Positions 26,461 to 34,856 of a DNA stretch of 64,000 nt are shown piece after piece (position 1 is the first letter of the stretch; each line of letters starts with the position of its first letter). A program made the translations under genes and the position numbers. The stretch comes from JANWXD01 sp035575135. GTDB taxonomy: Bacteria > Acidobacteriota > Terriglobia > Bryobacterales > Bryobacteraceae. Location: assembly GCA_035575135.1 (NCBI GenBank), contig DATLYE010000053.1, positions 46,262 to 110,261 on the forward strand, read 5' to 3'. The notes beneath the pieces were generated by a model. The model ran no database searches, was not told the origin of the DNA, and saw nothing but the letters and a program-made list of their open reading frames with translations.

Positions 26461-27317
26461 ACTGGAGAGCCTTCTTGGGCGATTCCACGATTCACAGTGT
26501 GGCGGCGACTGCAGCGCTCGTGGTGGTGATTGTGGCACTGCGGGTGGTTCTGCGGCGGTGGGTGCTGCGACACGTGGCGCAGCCGGAGTTGCGCCTGCGC
26601 TGGCTGGCCAACATCCGCACCGGCCTCGTGCTGGCGCTCGTTCTGGGCCTGGTGCCGATCTGGGTTCAGGAATTGCGGACATTCGCGGTTTCCCTTGCGG
26701 CGGTAGCGGCGGCGTTCGTGCTGGCAACCAAGGAACTGATTCAGTGCGTCAGCGGCGCGGTGTTGCGGGCCACGGGAAACGTGTTTTCGATCGGCGACCG
26801 GATCGAGATCGGCAATCACCGCGGGGACGTGATTGATTACACGGTGCTGACGACCACGATTCTGGAGATCGGGCCGGGGCGGGCATTCCACATGCACACG
26901 GGCCGAACCATCACGTTTCCGAACAGCATGTTGCTGACGACTCCCGTCGTGAACGAGTCGTCCATGGAGCAGTATTTAGTCCATGTTTTTTCAGTTCCGT
27001 TGCGCGCAGAAGAGGACTGGCGCAAAGCGGAGCGAGTGCTACTGGAGGCGGCCATGGCAGAGTGCGGCCCGTTTCTCGACGAAGCGCGGCGGCACATGGA
27101 GCGGCTCGAGGAGACGCACGGGTTCAGCAGCCCGTCGCCGAATCCGCGAGTGGCAGTGCAGATCGCCGATCCGGGAACCGTGAACCTGCTGGTGCGCGTG
27201 CCTGCACCCGTGGGCCGCCAAGGGCGAGTGGAACAAGCGATCTTGCGGAGGTTCCTCGAGCAGTTCTACGGCGAAGCGGGGCGCACCGAGACGCCGGCTC
27301 CCGCACAGGTGGAATGA
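26457..27317 (+). CDS. MscS-family mechanosensitive channel
   Basis: This 286-residue inner-membrane protein belongs to the small-conductance mechanosensitive channel family. Hydrophobic helices lie at about residues 13-30 and 49-68; the pore-lining region follows (LAAVAAAFVLATKELIQCVSGAVLRA), then the beta domain (FSIGDRIEIGNHRGDVIDYTV, TGRTITFPNSMLLTTPV). The C-terminal alpha/beta part is present. It should release solutes upon hypo-osmotic shock. The ATG at 26457 overlaps the Nudix stop (ATGA); an earlier frame from 26421 lies inside the Nudix gene and was rejected. Confidence 0.87.
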   Translation: MNWRAFLGDSTIHSVAATAALVVVIVALRVVLRRWVLRHVAQPELRLRWLANIRTGLVLALVLGLVPIWVQELRTFAVSLAAVAAAFVLATKELIQCVSGAVLRATGNVFSIGDRIEIGNHRGDVIDYTVLTTTILEIGPGRAFHMHTGRTITFPNSMLLTTPVVNESSMEQYLVHVFSVPLRAEEDWRKAERVLLEAAMAECGPFLDEARRHMERLEETHGFSSPSPNPRVAVQIADPGTVNLLVRVPAPVGRQGRVEQAILRRFLEQFYGEAGRTETPAPAQVE

Positions 27318-27847
27318 GCCAAGGACGCGGCAGGCGGTTACAGGCCGCGGTGATTGGGGATTCGGATCCGCCCGCGCGGACGCTGGAGGCGGCGGAACGC
27401 GCTGGTGCGATCCTGGCGGGCCTGGGCATCACGGTGGTCACGGGCGGACTGGGAGGGGTGATGGAAGCCGCGAGCCGCGGGGCCAGGCAGGCGGGCGGAC
27501 TCGTCGTGGGCATTCTTCCCTCAGAGCGCCTGGAGGATGCAAATCCCTGGTGCACGGTTGTGATTCCGACCGACCTCGGTCATGCACGAAACGCCCTCAC
27601 CGTACTGGCGGCCGACTTCGTGGTGGCCATTGGAGGGGGTGCCGGTACGCTTTCCGAGATTTGTTTTGCGTGGATTCATCAGCGTCCCATTTTTCTGCTG
27701 GAAGGCTACGGCGGCTGGTCGGACCGATTAGGCGGCGCACCTCTTGACAACCGGAAGGGCCCCGCGATTGACGTGTGTCATTCGCTCGAAGAACTCGAGG
27801 CGAAGGTCAGGGGCCATGTGCAGGTGCGGCTGCGATCAAGCGTGTGA
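27314..27847 (+). CDS. SLOG-fold nucleotide-binding protein (TIGR00725-like)
   Basis: This 177-residue Rossmann-like protein is related to LOG/TIGR00725 proteins. It shows the N-terminal strand-loop AAVIGDSDPP, GGLGGVMEAASRGA and the phosphate-binding GGGAGTLSEICFAW. The LOG signature PGGxGTxxE is altered to IGGGAGTLSE, so cytokinin-nucleoside hydrolase activity is doubtful. The ATG overlaps the channel stop by 4 bases and is the last gene in the operon. The 3' end overlaps the convergent rdgB by 12 bases. Function is unknown; nucleotide or nucleotide-sugar binding is likely. Confidence 0.82.
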   Translation: MSQGRGRRLQAAVIGDSDPPARTLEAAERAGAILAGLGITVVTGGLGGVMEAASRGARQAGGLVVGILPSERLEDANPWCTVVIPTDLGHARNALTVLAADFVVAIGGGAGTLSEICFAWIHQRPIFLLEGYGGWSDRLGGAPLDNRKGPAIDVCHSLEELEAKVRGHVQVRLRSSV

Positions 27848-28438
27848 AGCCTGAGCGAGGAGAAAGCCGATCATCTTGCGGAGGGCGACGCCGCGATGGC
27901 TCACCTGGAGCTTCTGTTCCGGCGACAATTCAGCGAAGGTAGCTGATAAGGGCGGGTAATAAAACAGCGGATCATAGCCAAAACCGCCCGCGCCGCGGGG
28001 TCGGTCGAGGATGACGCCGGCAACCTCCCCCCGGAAAGTCGCCCGCAGACGGCCTTGCTCGGCGAGGGCAAGGACACATACGAAGATCGCCCGGCGGTCC
28101 GATGCGGCGGCGAGCTTTTCGAGCAAGAGCCGGTTGTTGTCCGCGTCGGTCGCGTCCTCACCCGCGAAGCGCGCCGATCTTACTCCAGGCTCTCCGTCCA
28201 GAGCGGGCACGACCAAACCGGAATCGTCAGCAAAAACGATCCCTGGGCCGAACGAGCTGTAATGAAGCGCTTTCTGGGTTGCGTTTTCCTCGAAGCTCGA
28301 TCCCGATTCTGCGCAGGGGGGCACAGAGTCCAATCCCGGCAAGACTTGGAAGCGGACCTGATCGGCTGCGAAGCACCGCGCAGCGAGGAGGAACTCCCGC
28401 AATTTACCTGGGTTGGAGGTCGCGCAGAAGACGGTCAC
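27836..28438 (-). CDS. rdgB: XTP/dITP diphosphatase (non-canonical purine NTP pyrophosphatase)
   Basis: RdgB removes deaminated purine triphosphates from the nucleotide pool. The 200-residue protein has the family N-terminus CATSNPGKLREF, SFEENATQKALHYSSF, the metal site FADDSGLVVPALDGEPGVRSARFAG and the C-terminal GAGGFGYDPLFYYP, TFAELSPEQKLQVSHRGVAL. It overlaps rph by 4 bases (ATGA), giving the common rph-rdgB pair. Its 3' end overlaps the convergent SLOG gene by 12 bases. Confidence 0.95.
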   Translation of the reverse strand: MTVFCATSNPGKLREFLLAARCFAADQVRFQVLPGLDSVPPCAESGSSFEENATQKALHYSSFGPGIVFADDSGLVVPALDGEPGVRSARFAGEDATDADNNRLLLEKLAAASDRRAIFVCVLALAEQGRLRATFRGEVAGVILDRPRGAGGFGYDPLFYYPPLSATFAELSPEQKLQVSHRGVALRKMIGFLLAQASHA

Positions 28439-29154
28439 GGCAGGGCAAGGATCTGCTTCTGGATTTCGATGAGGCGCTGGATGGAGCTGCGCGCGAGCCC
28501 GAGCAGCTGATGTAGCTGGGAGTCGTCGAAGGGCTGCTGTTCGGCTGTGGCCTGGACTTCCACAAACCGTCCGGAGCCGGTCATGACCACATTCATGTCC
28601 ACTTCAGCCTGGGAGTCTTCCTCATACGTGAGATCCACCAGCGGCCGACCGTCCACGATGCCGGCGCTCACCGCCGCTACGTAGTCCCTGACAGGCGACC
28701 GCGGCAGCGAGCCAAACTCCACCAGCTGCCGCAGGGCGATCGCCATGGCCACGAAGGCGCCTGTGATGGAAGCGGTACGCGTGCCCCCGTCGGCCTGGAG
28801 CACGTCGCAATCCAGGATGACGGTCTGCTCGCCCAGCGCCTCGAGATCCACGACGGCGCGCAGAGAACGGCCGATAAGGCGCTGGATTTCGTACGTGCGA
28901 CCTGAAAGCCTCCCCTTGGCCGACTCGCGGGGCGTTCGCGTGGCGGTAGAGCGCGGCAGCATGCCATATTCCGCGGTGACCCATCCGCGTCCGCTGCCGC
29001 GGAGCCACTGAGGGACACCGGCCTCGATTGTGGCAGCGCACAGGACACGCGTATTGCCGACCTCGATGAGAGCCGATCCTTCTGCCGTCATCAGATAACC
29101 TGTCTGGATGCGGACAGTGCGCATTTCGTCATGGGCACGGTTATCAGCGCGCAT
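28435..29154 (-). CDS. rph: Ribonuclease PH
   Basis: RNase PH trims the 3' ends of tRNA precursors by phosphorolysis. The 239-residue protein begins in family style (MRADNRAHDEMRTVRIQTGY), then shows GSALIEVGNTRVLCAATIE, GWVTAEYGMLPRSTATR, GRTYEIQRLIGRSLRAVVD and DCDVLQADGGTRTASITGAF. It starts 3 bases after the small membrane protein gene ends and overlaps rdgB by 4 bases, so the three are co-transcribed. Confidence 0.96.
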   Translation of the reverse strand: MRADNRAHDEMRTVRIQTGYLMTAEGSALIEVGNTRVLCAATIEAGVPQWLRGSGRGWVTAEYGMLPRSTATRTPRESAKGRLSGRTYEIQRLIGRSLRAVVDLEALGEQTVILDCDVLQADGGTRTASITGAFVAMAIALRQLVEFGSLPRSPVRDYVAAVSAGIVDGRPLVDLTYEEDSQAEVDMNVVMTGSGRFVEVQATAEQQPFDDSQLHQLLGLARSSIQRLIEIQKQILALP

Positions 29155-29157
29155 GGT

Positions 29158-29349
29158 TCAGCCTGATTTCAGGATGGAATAAAACAGCAAAGACAACAAG
29201 ACGATGCCGGTGACGAGAAGAACCAGGCAGGGGATCGCGCCTACAGCACTCGAAGGTTTTGTTCTCTTTTTCGGCTTCGCCGGTTTGAACTTTCCCATCA
29301 CGAAGAGCCCCTTGCGGGGGATGATGTTCGGGATCAGAGCGGCGCACAA
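29158..29349 (-). CDS. Small single-span membrane protein
   Basis: The family is not recognised. The product is 63 residues from a TTG at 29349, which has a strong AAGGAGG only 4 bases upstream, or 46 residues from ATG at 29298 (MGKFKPAKPKKRTKP). In both forms a very basic N-terminal stretch (KPAKPKKRTK) precedes one hydrophobic helix (AIPCLVLLVTGIVLLSLLFYSIL). It would be an inner-membrane protein with its basic end in the cytoplasm. It is the first gene of the rph-rdgB operon, 3 bases before rph. Confidence 0.6.
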   Translation of the reverse strand: MCAALIPNIIPRKGLFVMGKFKPAKPKKRTKPSSAVGAIPCLVLLVTGIVLLSLLFYSILKSG

Positions 29350-29495
29350 GGCGCCTCCTTGTTTTTAGCACAGCGGGGCCGACGAAGGAGAGCAGGGCCG
29401 CAGGACACTGCATTCAGGGAAGCGGAAACCGTGACCGAGCTGCGGTCGTATTAATGTAAGAGATGATGACGATGACGACGAGGCGAGGAGGTGCA

Positions 29496-30347
29496 ATGCG
29501 GGGAGGGAGGGCGGCCGTAGCGGTCCTGTGCGCAGTCGTGCTCGTCGTGCCCGCCGCATCCCAGCCGAGGAAATTGCAGCCGGGGATCAACCTGTTCAGC
29601 AAAGAGCAGGACATCCAATTGGGGAGAGAAGCGGCACGAGAGATTGAGAAGCAGGTCCGGCTAGTCCAGGACCGGGAAATTCAGGAGTATGTCGAGCGGC
29701 TCGGGCGCCGACTCGCCGCCCGGCCCGAGGCGGACAAGTATCCGTACTTTTTCAAGGTGGTGGACAACCGGGAGATCAATGCGTTCGCTCTGCCGGGAGG
29801 GCCGATCTACGTCCACACGGGAGTCGTTCTCGCCGCTGAAAACGAGGCGCAGCTGGCCGGAGTGATCGCACACGAAATCTCGCATGTGGCGCTCCGACAC
29901 GGCACCAATCAGGTGACGAAGGCACACCTTGTTCGATTACCGGCGCTGCTGGCCGGCATTGCGATCGGCAGCGAGTCGCTCCTCGGGCAGCTGGGACAAT
30001 TGGGCGTCAGCATTGGAGCGAACTCTCTACTGCTCACGTTCTCACGAGGCGCGGAACGGGATGCAGACCTGCTGGGAACGCGGCTGATGTCGGGGGCCGG
30101 CTACAACCCGATCGAGATGGCGCGGTTTTTCGAGAAGCTCGAGACCGGCAGAGGGCTCCGGGCGCCTCAATTTCTTTCGAGTCACCCCAACCCGGGCAAT
30201 CGCAGGCGGGCCGTGGAACAAGAAATTCGCTACCTGCCCCGGCGCGAGTACCAGCGGGACAGCGAAGAGTTCTTCAGAATCCGGCAACTCGTCGAGGAAC
30301 TGTCGAAAAAACAGGAGGCGACACGCGGCGACAGGCTGGTCCGGTAG
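29496..30347 (+). CDS. M48-family metalloprotease (BepA/LoiP-like)
   Basis: This 283-residue zinc protease has a signal peptide (RAAVAVLCAVVLVVPAAS) and the motif HEISH at about residues 126-130 of the chosen start, with the third ligand in GAERDADLLG. NREINAFALPGGPIYVHTGV and SSHPNPGNRR are typical of periplasmic BepA/YggG proteases that police outer-membrane protein assembly. ATG at 29496 was preferred to 29463 because AGGAGG lies just upstream and the leader is cleaner. No TPR domain is present, unlike BepA. It stands 5 bases or less from the HAD gene that follows. Confidence 0.88.
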   Translation: MRGGRAAVAVLCAVVLVVPAASQPRKLQPGINLFSKEQDIQLGREAAREIEKQVRLVQDREIQEYVERLGRRLAARPEADKYPYFFKVVDNREINAFALPGGPIYVHTGVVLAAENEAQLAGVIAHEISHVALRHGTNQVTKAHLVRLPALLAGIAIGSESLLGQLGQLGVSIGANSLLLTFSRGAERDADLLGTRLMSGAGYNPIEMARFFEKLETGRGLRAPQFLSSHPNPGNRRRAVEQEIRYLPRREYQRDSEEFFRIRQLVEELSKKQEATRGDRLVR

Positions 30348-30351
30348 TGCG

Positions 30352-30957
30352 GTGAAGTACGAAGCGATTCTTTTTGATTTCGACGGGGTGCTTGCAGATA
30401 CGGAGCCACTGCATTACGCATCCTGGGCTGAAATCCTGCGTGGCGAAGGCATCCTTCTTGATTGGGAGACCTACCGGCGACGGTGTATCGGTATGCACGA
30501 CCGCCAAATGGTCGAGTTCTTTTGCAGCTTGAGAACACCGCCCCTCTCCGTTGCGGAGCTGTGGAAACGCTACGAGGCAAAGCGGAGCCTGTTTCTGAAG
30601 CTTGCTCTCAATTCGCCTCCCGTGCCACCGGAGACGGCAGAGTTAGTCAAAGATCTTCGTAAATACAAAATGGCGGTCGTCACATCGAGTGACCTGGCCG
30701 AAGTAGAGCCTGTACTCGAAAGCGCAGGTCTGAGGCAGTACTTTCAATTGCTCGTATGCGGGGCAGAGGTCGTGCGACCGAAACCGGACCCAGAGCCGTA
30801 CCTGCTTGCACGCAACGCTCTGGGCGTCCAGTGGGCGCTCGCCGTCGAAGACTCCGAGGCGGGTGTCGCAAGCGCACGTGCGGCCGGACTTGTGGTCATC
30901 CGCGTACGCCATCCGGCGGAAACGGCGCGACGTGTACGTGGCGCCTTAACGCGCTGA
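30352..30957 (+). CDS. HAD-superfamily phosphatase/phosphoglucomutase-like
   Basis: This 201-residue HAD-IA enzyme has motif I FDFDGVLADTEPLH with both Asp residues, motif II VVTSSD, the motif III Lys in VVRPKPDPEPYL and motif IV VEDSEAG. The helical cap between motifs I and II is of the beta-phosphoglucomutase/phosphatase type. The start is GTG at 30352, 4 bases after the M48 stop. The substrate, probably a small phosphorylated metabolite, cannot be told. It is the last clear host gene before the phage-like cluster. Confidence 0.87.
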   Translation: MKYEAILFDFDGVLADTEPLHYASWAEILRGEGILLDWETYRRRCIGMHDRQMVEFFCSLRTPPLSVAELWKRYEAKRSLFLKLALNSPPVPPETAELVKDLRKYKMAVVTSSDLAEVEPVLESAGLRQYFQLLVCGAEVVRPKPDPEPYLLARNALGVQWALAVEDSEAGVASARAAGLVVIRVRHPAETARRVRGALTR

Positions 30958-31137
30958 GCCCTGCCGTTCACAACCACGTTCGGCATAAAAGTCTCCCCTT
31001 TTCAATCGGATAGGCCTCCACCGGGAAAGGCATTCGCGTGGGCGGTGTTAGCCTAGGGGCAGAAGAGAGGTCTGCGGGCGGCGACGTCCGACAAGACCCG
31101 GGAAACACAACTTCGTCTTTGTACCGGAGGAGAAGTG

Positions 31138-31407
31138 ATGAAAAAACCTGCTGCAAGGAGGCTGCAGCGGTCAAAACGAGGCCAGGCTACGGGACGCCGG
31201 AAAACCATAAAGGTTGCGTCCAAATCCGACCGGGAACTGTTAGAAAAACTCAAAAGTCTGATTGTGAAACAGGTGGAGGAACAACAGATTAAAGCCAGCG
31301 TCAGCGACTTTGTAAGGCTGGTGCAGCTCGAAAAAGACATTGCCGATGGACCAGCGCAGGAGATCGAGGCCCGATGGATCGATCCGCCGTCTGCCGACGA
31401 GCGATAG
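31138..31407 (+). CDS. Putative small terminase subunit or DNA-binding protein of the phage-like cluster
   Basis: This product of 89 residues is not recognised by family. The N-terminal third is very basic (KKPAARRLQRSKRGQATGRRKT) and the rest is helical (KSDRELLEKLKSLIVKQVEE, ASVSDFVRLVQLEKD). Position directly before the large terminase, with a 34-base overlap, suggests a small terminase or DNA-recognition subunit; this is inference from order. ATG at 31138 is preceded by GGAGGAG; GTG at 31135 is the alternative. It is the first gene of the cluster. Confidence 0.6.
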   Translation: MKKPAARRLQRSKRGQATGRRKTIKVASKSDRELLEKLKSLIVKQVEEQQIKASVSDFVRLVQLEKDIADGPAQEIEARWIDPPSADER

Positions 31408-32675
31408 TTTACCGTCCGCTCCCCTCCCAGGAGCGGTTCCATCGGTCCACGGCCCGCTTCAAGGGCTTTTCGGGCCCGGTGGGCTCCGGAAAAAGCCAGG
31501 CGTTGTGCCAAGAAGCGATACGACTGGCCTACCTCAATCCGGGCCGCACCGGCCTCTTAGGGGCACCAACGTATCCCATGCTCCGGGAGGCCACGCAAGC
31601 GACGCTGCTTGACATTCTGGAGGCGAACCGAATCCCGTATGAGCATCACAGGGCAGAAAACGTGCTGGTGCTCAAGGACACCCGCTCCCGAATCGTGTTC
31701 CGCCCGCTCGATGACTTCGAGCGACTGCGCGGCACAAATCTAGCGTGGTTCGGCCTCGACGAACTGACCTATACGTCCGAGGAGGCATGGCTCAGGTTGG
31801 AAGCCAGGCTGCGCGACCCACAAGCGCGAAAACTCTGCGGCTTTGCGGTCTGGACGCCGAAAGGCTTCGACTGGGTGTATCGACGCTTCGTCGCCGAGCG
31901 AGTAGATGGTTACGACGTGATCTTTGCGACACCCTTCGAAAATCAGCACCTGCTCGCCCAGGTTCCAGACTATTATGAGAGGCTAAAACGAAGCTATGAT
32001 CCCCGCTTTTACGAGCAGGAGGTTCTCGGGAAATACCTCAACATCTATGAGGGCCAAGTCTACTACGGATTCGATCGCACCCGCAATGTGCGTTCTGTAC
32101 CCGTGGAGCCAGGCTTACCACTGCTTTGGTCCCTCGACTTCAATGTGGATCCGATGTGCTCCGTCGTCGCGCAGAAGCACCACGGCACCCTTTTTGTGCT
32201 GGACGAAATCGTCATTCGCCGTGCTACAACGCCGGACGCCTGCAAGGAGTTTTGCGCCCGCTGGGGGCAACATCCTAGTGGCATCATAATCTACGGAGAC
32301 GCCGCCGCGTCTCACGGCCGGACGACGGGAGTCACTGATCTCGAGCTCATCCGGAGCTTCTTCCGCTCCCGGCATTACCGCAACGTGAGCTATCAGATCT
32401 CCACATCGAATCCGGACGTCCGCAGCCGCGTGCATTTGTTAAACGCTCTCCTGCGGCCGGCCGAGGGCGAGCCAACCTTGTACATCGCTCCTCAGTGCCG
32501 GGAACTCATCGCGGATCTCGAGCAGGTCAGCTATAAACCTGGAAGTACCGTGATCGACAAGGAGAAGGATCCCCGGCGCACGCACCTCTCGGATGCGCTC
32601 GGCTACCTCGTCTGGGCCGAGTGCCGGCCCCGGGGCGTCGCCGGCGAGCAAAAACACCGCCTGACTCTCTACTGA
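31374..32675 (+). CDS. Phage-type terminase large subunit
   Basis: TerL is the ATPase and nuclease that packs DNA into a capsid. The 433-residue protein has Walker A in GPVGSGKS (Lys40), an adaptor-like FRPLDDFERLRGTNLAW, and Walker B LAWFGLDELT. The C-terminal RNase H-like nuclease shows acidic residues in LLWSLDFNVDPM, IIIYGDAAASHG and HLSDALGYLVW. The length and motif order are complete, so the motor and nuclease appear intact. It overlaps the preceding small gene by 34 bases and is 75 bases before the portal gene. Confidence 0.92.
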   Translation: MDRSAVCRRAIVYRPLPSQERFHRSTARFKGFSGPVGSGKSQALCQEAIRLAYLNPGRTGLLGAPTYPMLREATQATLLDILEANRIPYEHHRAENVLVLKDTRSRIVFRPLDDFERLRGTNLAWFGLDELTYTSEEAWLRLEARLRDPQARKLCGFAVWTPKGFDWVYRRFVAERVDGYDVIFATPFENQHLLAQVPDYYERLKRSYDPRFYEQEVLGKYLNIYEGQVYYGFDRTRNVRSVPVEPGLPLLWSLDFNVDPMCSVVAQKHHGTLFVLDEIVIRRATTPDACKEFCARWGQHPSGIIIYGDAAASHGRTTGVTDLELIRSFFRSRHYRNVSYQISTSNPDVRSRVHLLNALLRPAEGEPTLYIAPQCRELIADLEQVSYKPGSTVIDKEKDPRRTHLSDALGYLVWAECRPRGVAGEQKHRLTLY

Positions 32676-32750
32676 CGCTCGTTGAAGCCCGATACAGGCC
32701 AAGGGGGCATTCAATGATTCGTACCGACATTTCGTAATGGAGCACTACCG

Positions 32751-34151
32751 GTGAACATCGATCAAGAACATCCGGAATACACTCTCAAAAAGGAGGTCTG
32801 GAAGACCTACCGGGATCTCTATGTCGGCGGAGAGCAGTTCCGCGCCAATGCCGCGTCTTACCTGGTGCGGCGGCACAAGGAGCCCATTGACATTTACTCA
32901 GAGCGTTTGCGGCGTGTGTTTTATGAAAACTATCTGGGTTCCATCATTGACTGGTACGCCGCGACACTGTTCCGGAGGGAGCCCATCATCACTCTCGAGG
33001 GAGAGAGCGAGATCGGCAAGTCATTTTTCAGCGCATTCATTGAAAACTGTGATCTCAAAGGCACGTCGTTGACCGACTTTTTCCGCAAGCAGATCACGGA
33101 GGCCATGGTCACCGGCGCCGCACATATTCTCGTGGATTTTCCACAGAGATCCGGCCAACCTCGTAGTCGTGCTGAAGAGGAGGCGAAGGGCTGGGCCAGG
33201 GCCTACCTTGTCGGCTATCGTCCCGAGGAAGTCATCAACTGGAGTTACGATGCCGACGGTCTGCTGGACTGGGTGGTCCTGCGAACTGAGTTCTTACAGC
33301 AACACCGCCTCGACGACGGCAAGCCGCGCCGTCGCGTTCGATGGATGTACTTCGACAAAGAAGAGTTTCGCACTTTCGAGAGTACTGAAGGCCCGCAGTC
33401 GCAGCCTCGACTTGTGGCCCATGGCCGCCACGGTCTCGCGGCCCTCGGTATGGTGCCGCTGTTCAAATTAGAGTTGAGCGAGGGCCTGTGGCTGGCGAAC
33501 AAAGCCGGTTCCCTGCAGTTGGAGCACTTCAACAAATCCAACGCCCTTTCCTGGGCTCTGACGATGGGCTTGTTCGCATCTCCAGTGATCTACTCCGATC
33601 GGGAGTGGCATCAGGTCGTGGGTGAGTCCTACTACATCCAGCTCGGCCCGGAAGACCGCTTTGGATGGACGGAGCCGGAGGGACATGTCTTTCAAATCGC
33701 TGCCGATAACCTCGAACGGCTCAAAAACGAGATTTATCGGGTCTGCTATCTCATGACGCAGGCGGGTGGAGCGTTCTCGACCAGCGTTCCGCAATCCGGA
33801 TTAAGCAAGCAGCGGGACTTTACCGTCACCCAGGAAGTCCTCCGAGCCTACGGCGACGCAGTCAAAGACACGATGAAACGCATCCTGACTTCCATTGAGT
33901 CCGCACGAGGCGATGGTCTGCGAATCACCGTTTCCGGGCTCGACGAATTCGACATCGGAGACTTCAGCGCCGAGCTTGAAGATGGCATCAAGCTGCTGGG
34001 GTTGGCGGGCGGATCGGCAACCCTGCGCAAACAGATCTTGAAGAGGCTGAGTCTCAAATACCTTTGCGATGTCCGACAGGAGATCAAGGACCAAATCGCA
34101 CAAGAGATTGACGCCTGGTGCGATCAGGAGCTTAACGAAAGGAGGCAGTAA
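32751..34151 (+). CDS. Portal protein
   Basis: The 466-residue product is called portal from its position after TerL, its length and family-like features: an N-terminal helical region (RLRRVFYENYLGSIIDWYAATLF), a segment PRSRAEEEAKGWARAYLVGYRPEEVINW typical of the stem/clip region, and a C-terminal helical crown. Portals form the dodecameric DNA gate at the capsid vertex. The start is GTG at 32751, with GGAG a few bases upstream. Its stop shares a base with the ATG of the next gene (TAATG). Confidence 0.82.
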   Translation: MNIDQEHPEYTLKKEVWKTYRDLYVGGEQFRANAASYLVRRHKEPIDIYSERLRRVFYENYLGSIIDWYAATLFRREPIITLEGESEIGKSFFSAFIENCDLKGTSLTDFFRKQITEAMVTGAAHILVDFPQRSGQPRSRAEEEAKGWARAYLVGYRPEEVINWSYDADGLLDWVVLRTEFLQQHRLDDGKPRRRVRWMYFDKEEFRTFESTEGPQSQPRLVAHGRHGLAALGMVPLFKLELSEGLWLANKAGSLQLEHFNKSNALSWALTMGLFASPVIYSDREWHQVVGESYYIQLGPEDRFGWTEPEGHVFQIAADNLERLKNEIYRVCYLMTQAGGAFSTSVPQSGLSKQRDFTVTQEVLRAYGDAVKDTMKRILTSIESARGDGLRITVSGLDEFDIGDFSAELEDGIKLLGLAGGSATLRKQILKRLSLKYLCDVRQEIKDQIAQEIDAWCDQELNERRQ

Positions 34152-34732
34152 TGAACGATCATCAGAAGGAACCCACGGAACTCTCAAGCAGCACCGACCA
34201 CGTAAGGGCTGCGATTCGCGAGGCGCTCGAGGAGTATTTCAAGAGTCAGGCATCCAAGGCGGAACCGGCCTACAAGAATGAGCTGGCGGAAGAAAGAAAG
34301 CGCCGCGAGCAGCTGGAGCGGCGTGTCAACGAGCTGATCGAGGAGAACGCTCGCAGTCGCCAACGGGCAGAGGAAGCAGAAAGGCATTCGGCAATCCGGG
34401 CAGAGCTGCAACGCCTGGGTGTGGCGAAAGTGGATCTGGCCTTCCGCGTGGTCAAGGACGACATCCGCCGAGCCGAGGACGGCCAGCTCGTGGCCGCCAC
34501 GGAGCACGGCACGATCGGCCTGCGGGAGTACCTAGCGAAATTTGTGAGCGAGAATCCTGAGTTTCTCCCGGCTCGGAATCTCGGCGGCTCAGGTGCCACT
34601 CCACCCACCCGTTCTTCGGCTCCCGGATTTGTGGATCTGGATCGAATCCGACCCGGGATGAGCCCTGAGGAACTCGAACAGGTACGGCGTGAAATTGCAC
34701 GCCTAGCATCGCAGTCCTTGAGCGGAACGTAG
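34151..34732 (+). CDS. Putative capsid scaffold protein
   Basis: This 193-residue acidic, helical protein has a coiled coil at about residues 40-90 (ELAEERKRREQLERRVNELI, then EENARSRQRAEEAERH), a central region and a Pro/Gly-rich linker before a final helix (SPEELEQVRREIARLASQ). Lying between portal and coat with one-base overlap to the portal, it fits an internal scaffold such as those of P22-like or GP20-type phages. No protease motif is visible, so scaffold removal by cleavage is not indicated. The role is inferred from position and composition. Confidence 0.65.
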   Translation: MNDHQKEPTELSSSTDHVRAAIREALEEYFKSQASKAEPAYKNELAEERKRREQLERRVNELIEENARSRQRAEEAERHSAIRAELQRLGVAKVDLAFRVVKDDIRRAEDGQLVAATEHGTIGLREYLAKFVSENPEFLPARNLGGSGATPPTRSSAPGFVDLDRIRPGMSPEELEQVRREIARLASQSLSGT

Positions 34733-34803
34733 CCAGCGAAGAGTTTCGAAGATCCTGTAGCTCCGGCAACCTCACAGCTGCGGGGCTGGAGCAAAGGAAG
34801 AAG

Positions 34804-34821
34804 TCCGCTCCTCAGAGCGGA
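34804..34821 (+). promoter_or_regulatory. Hairpin upstream of the coat gene
   Basis: TCCGCTC / GAGCGGA form a 7-bp stem with a 4-base loop, followed by an A-rich stretch and AAGGAG (34840-34845) before the coat ATG. No U-run follows on the plus strand, so it may stabilise or mark processing of the coat message. Confidence 0.4.
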
Positions 34822-34856
34822 AAGCAAAAAACGAAAACGAAGGAGAATAGATACAG

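Noticed and set aside
30958..31137. Search for a tRNA or attachment site beside the phage-like cluster
   Set aside because: No cloverleaf and no direct repeat shared with the 45110-45121 side was seen by eye; a systematic repeat search could not be done.
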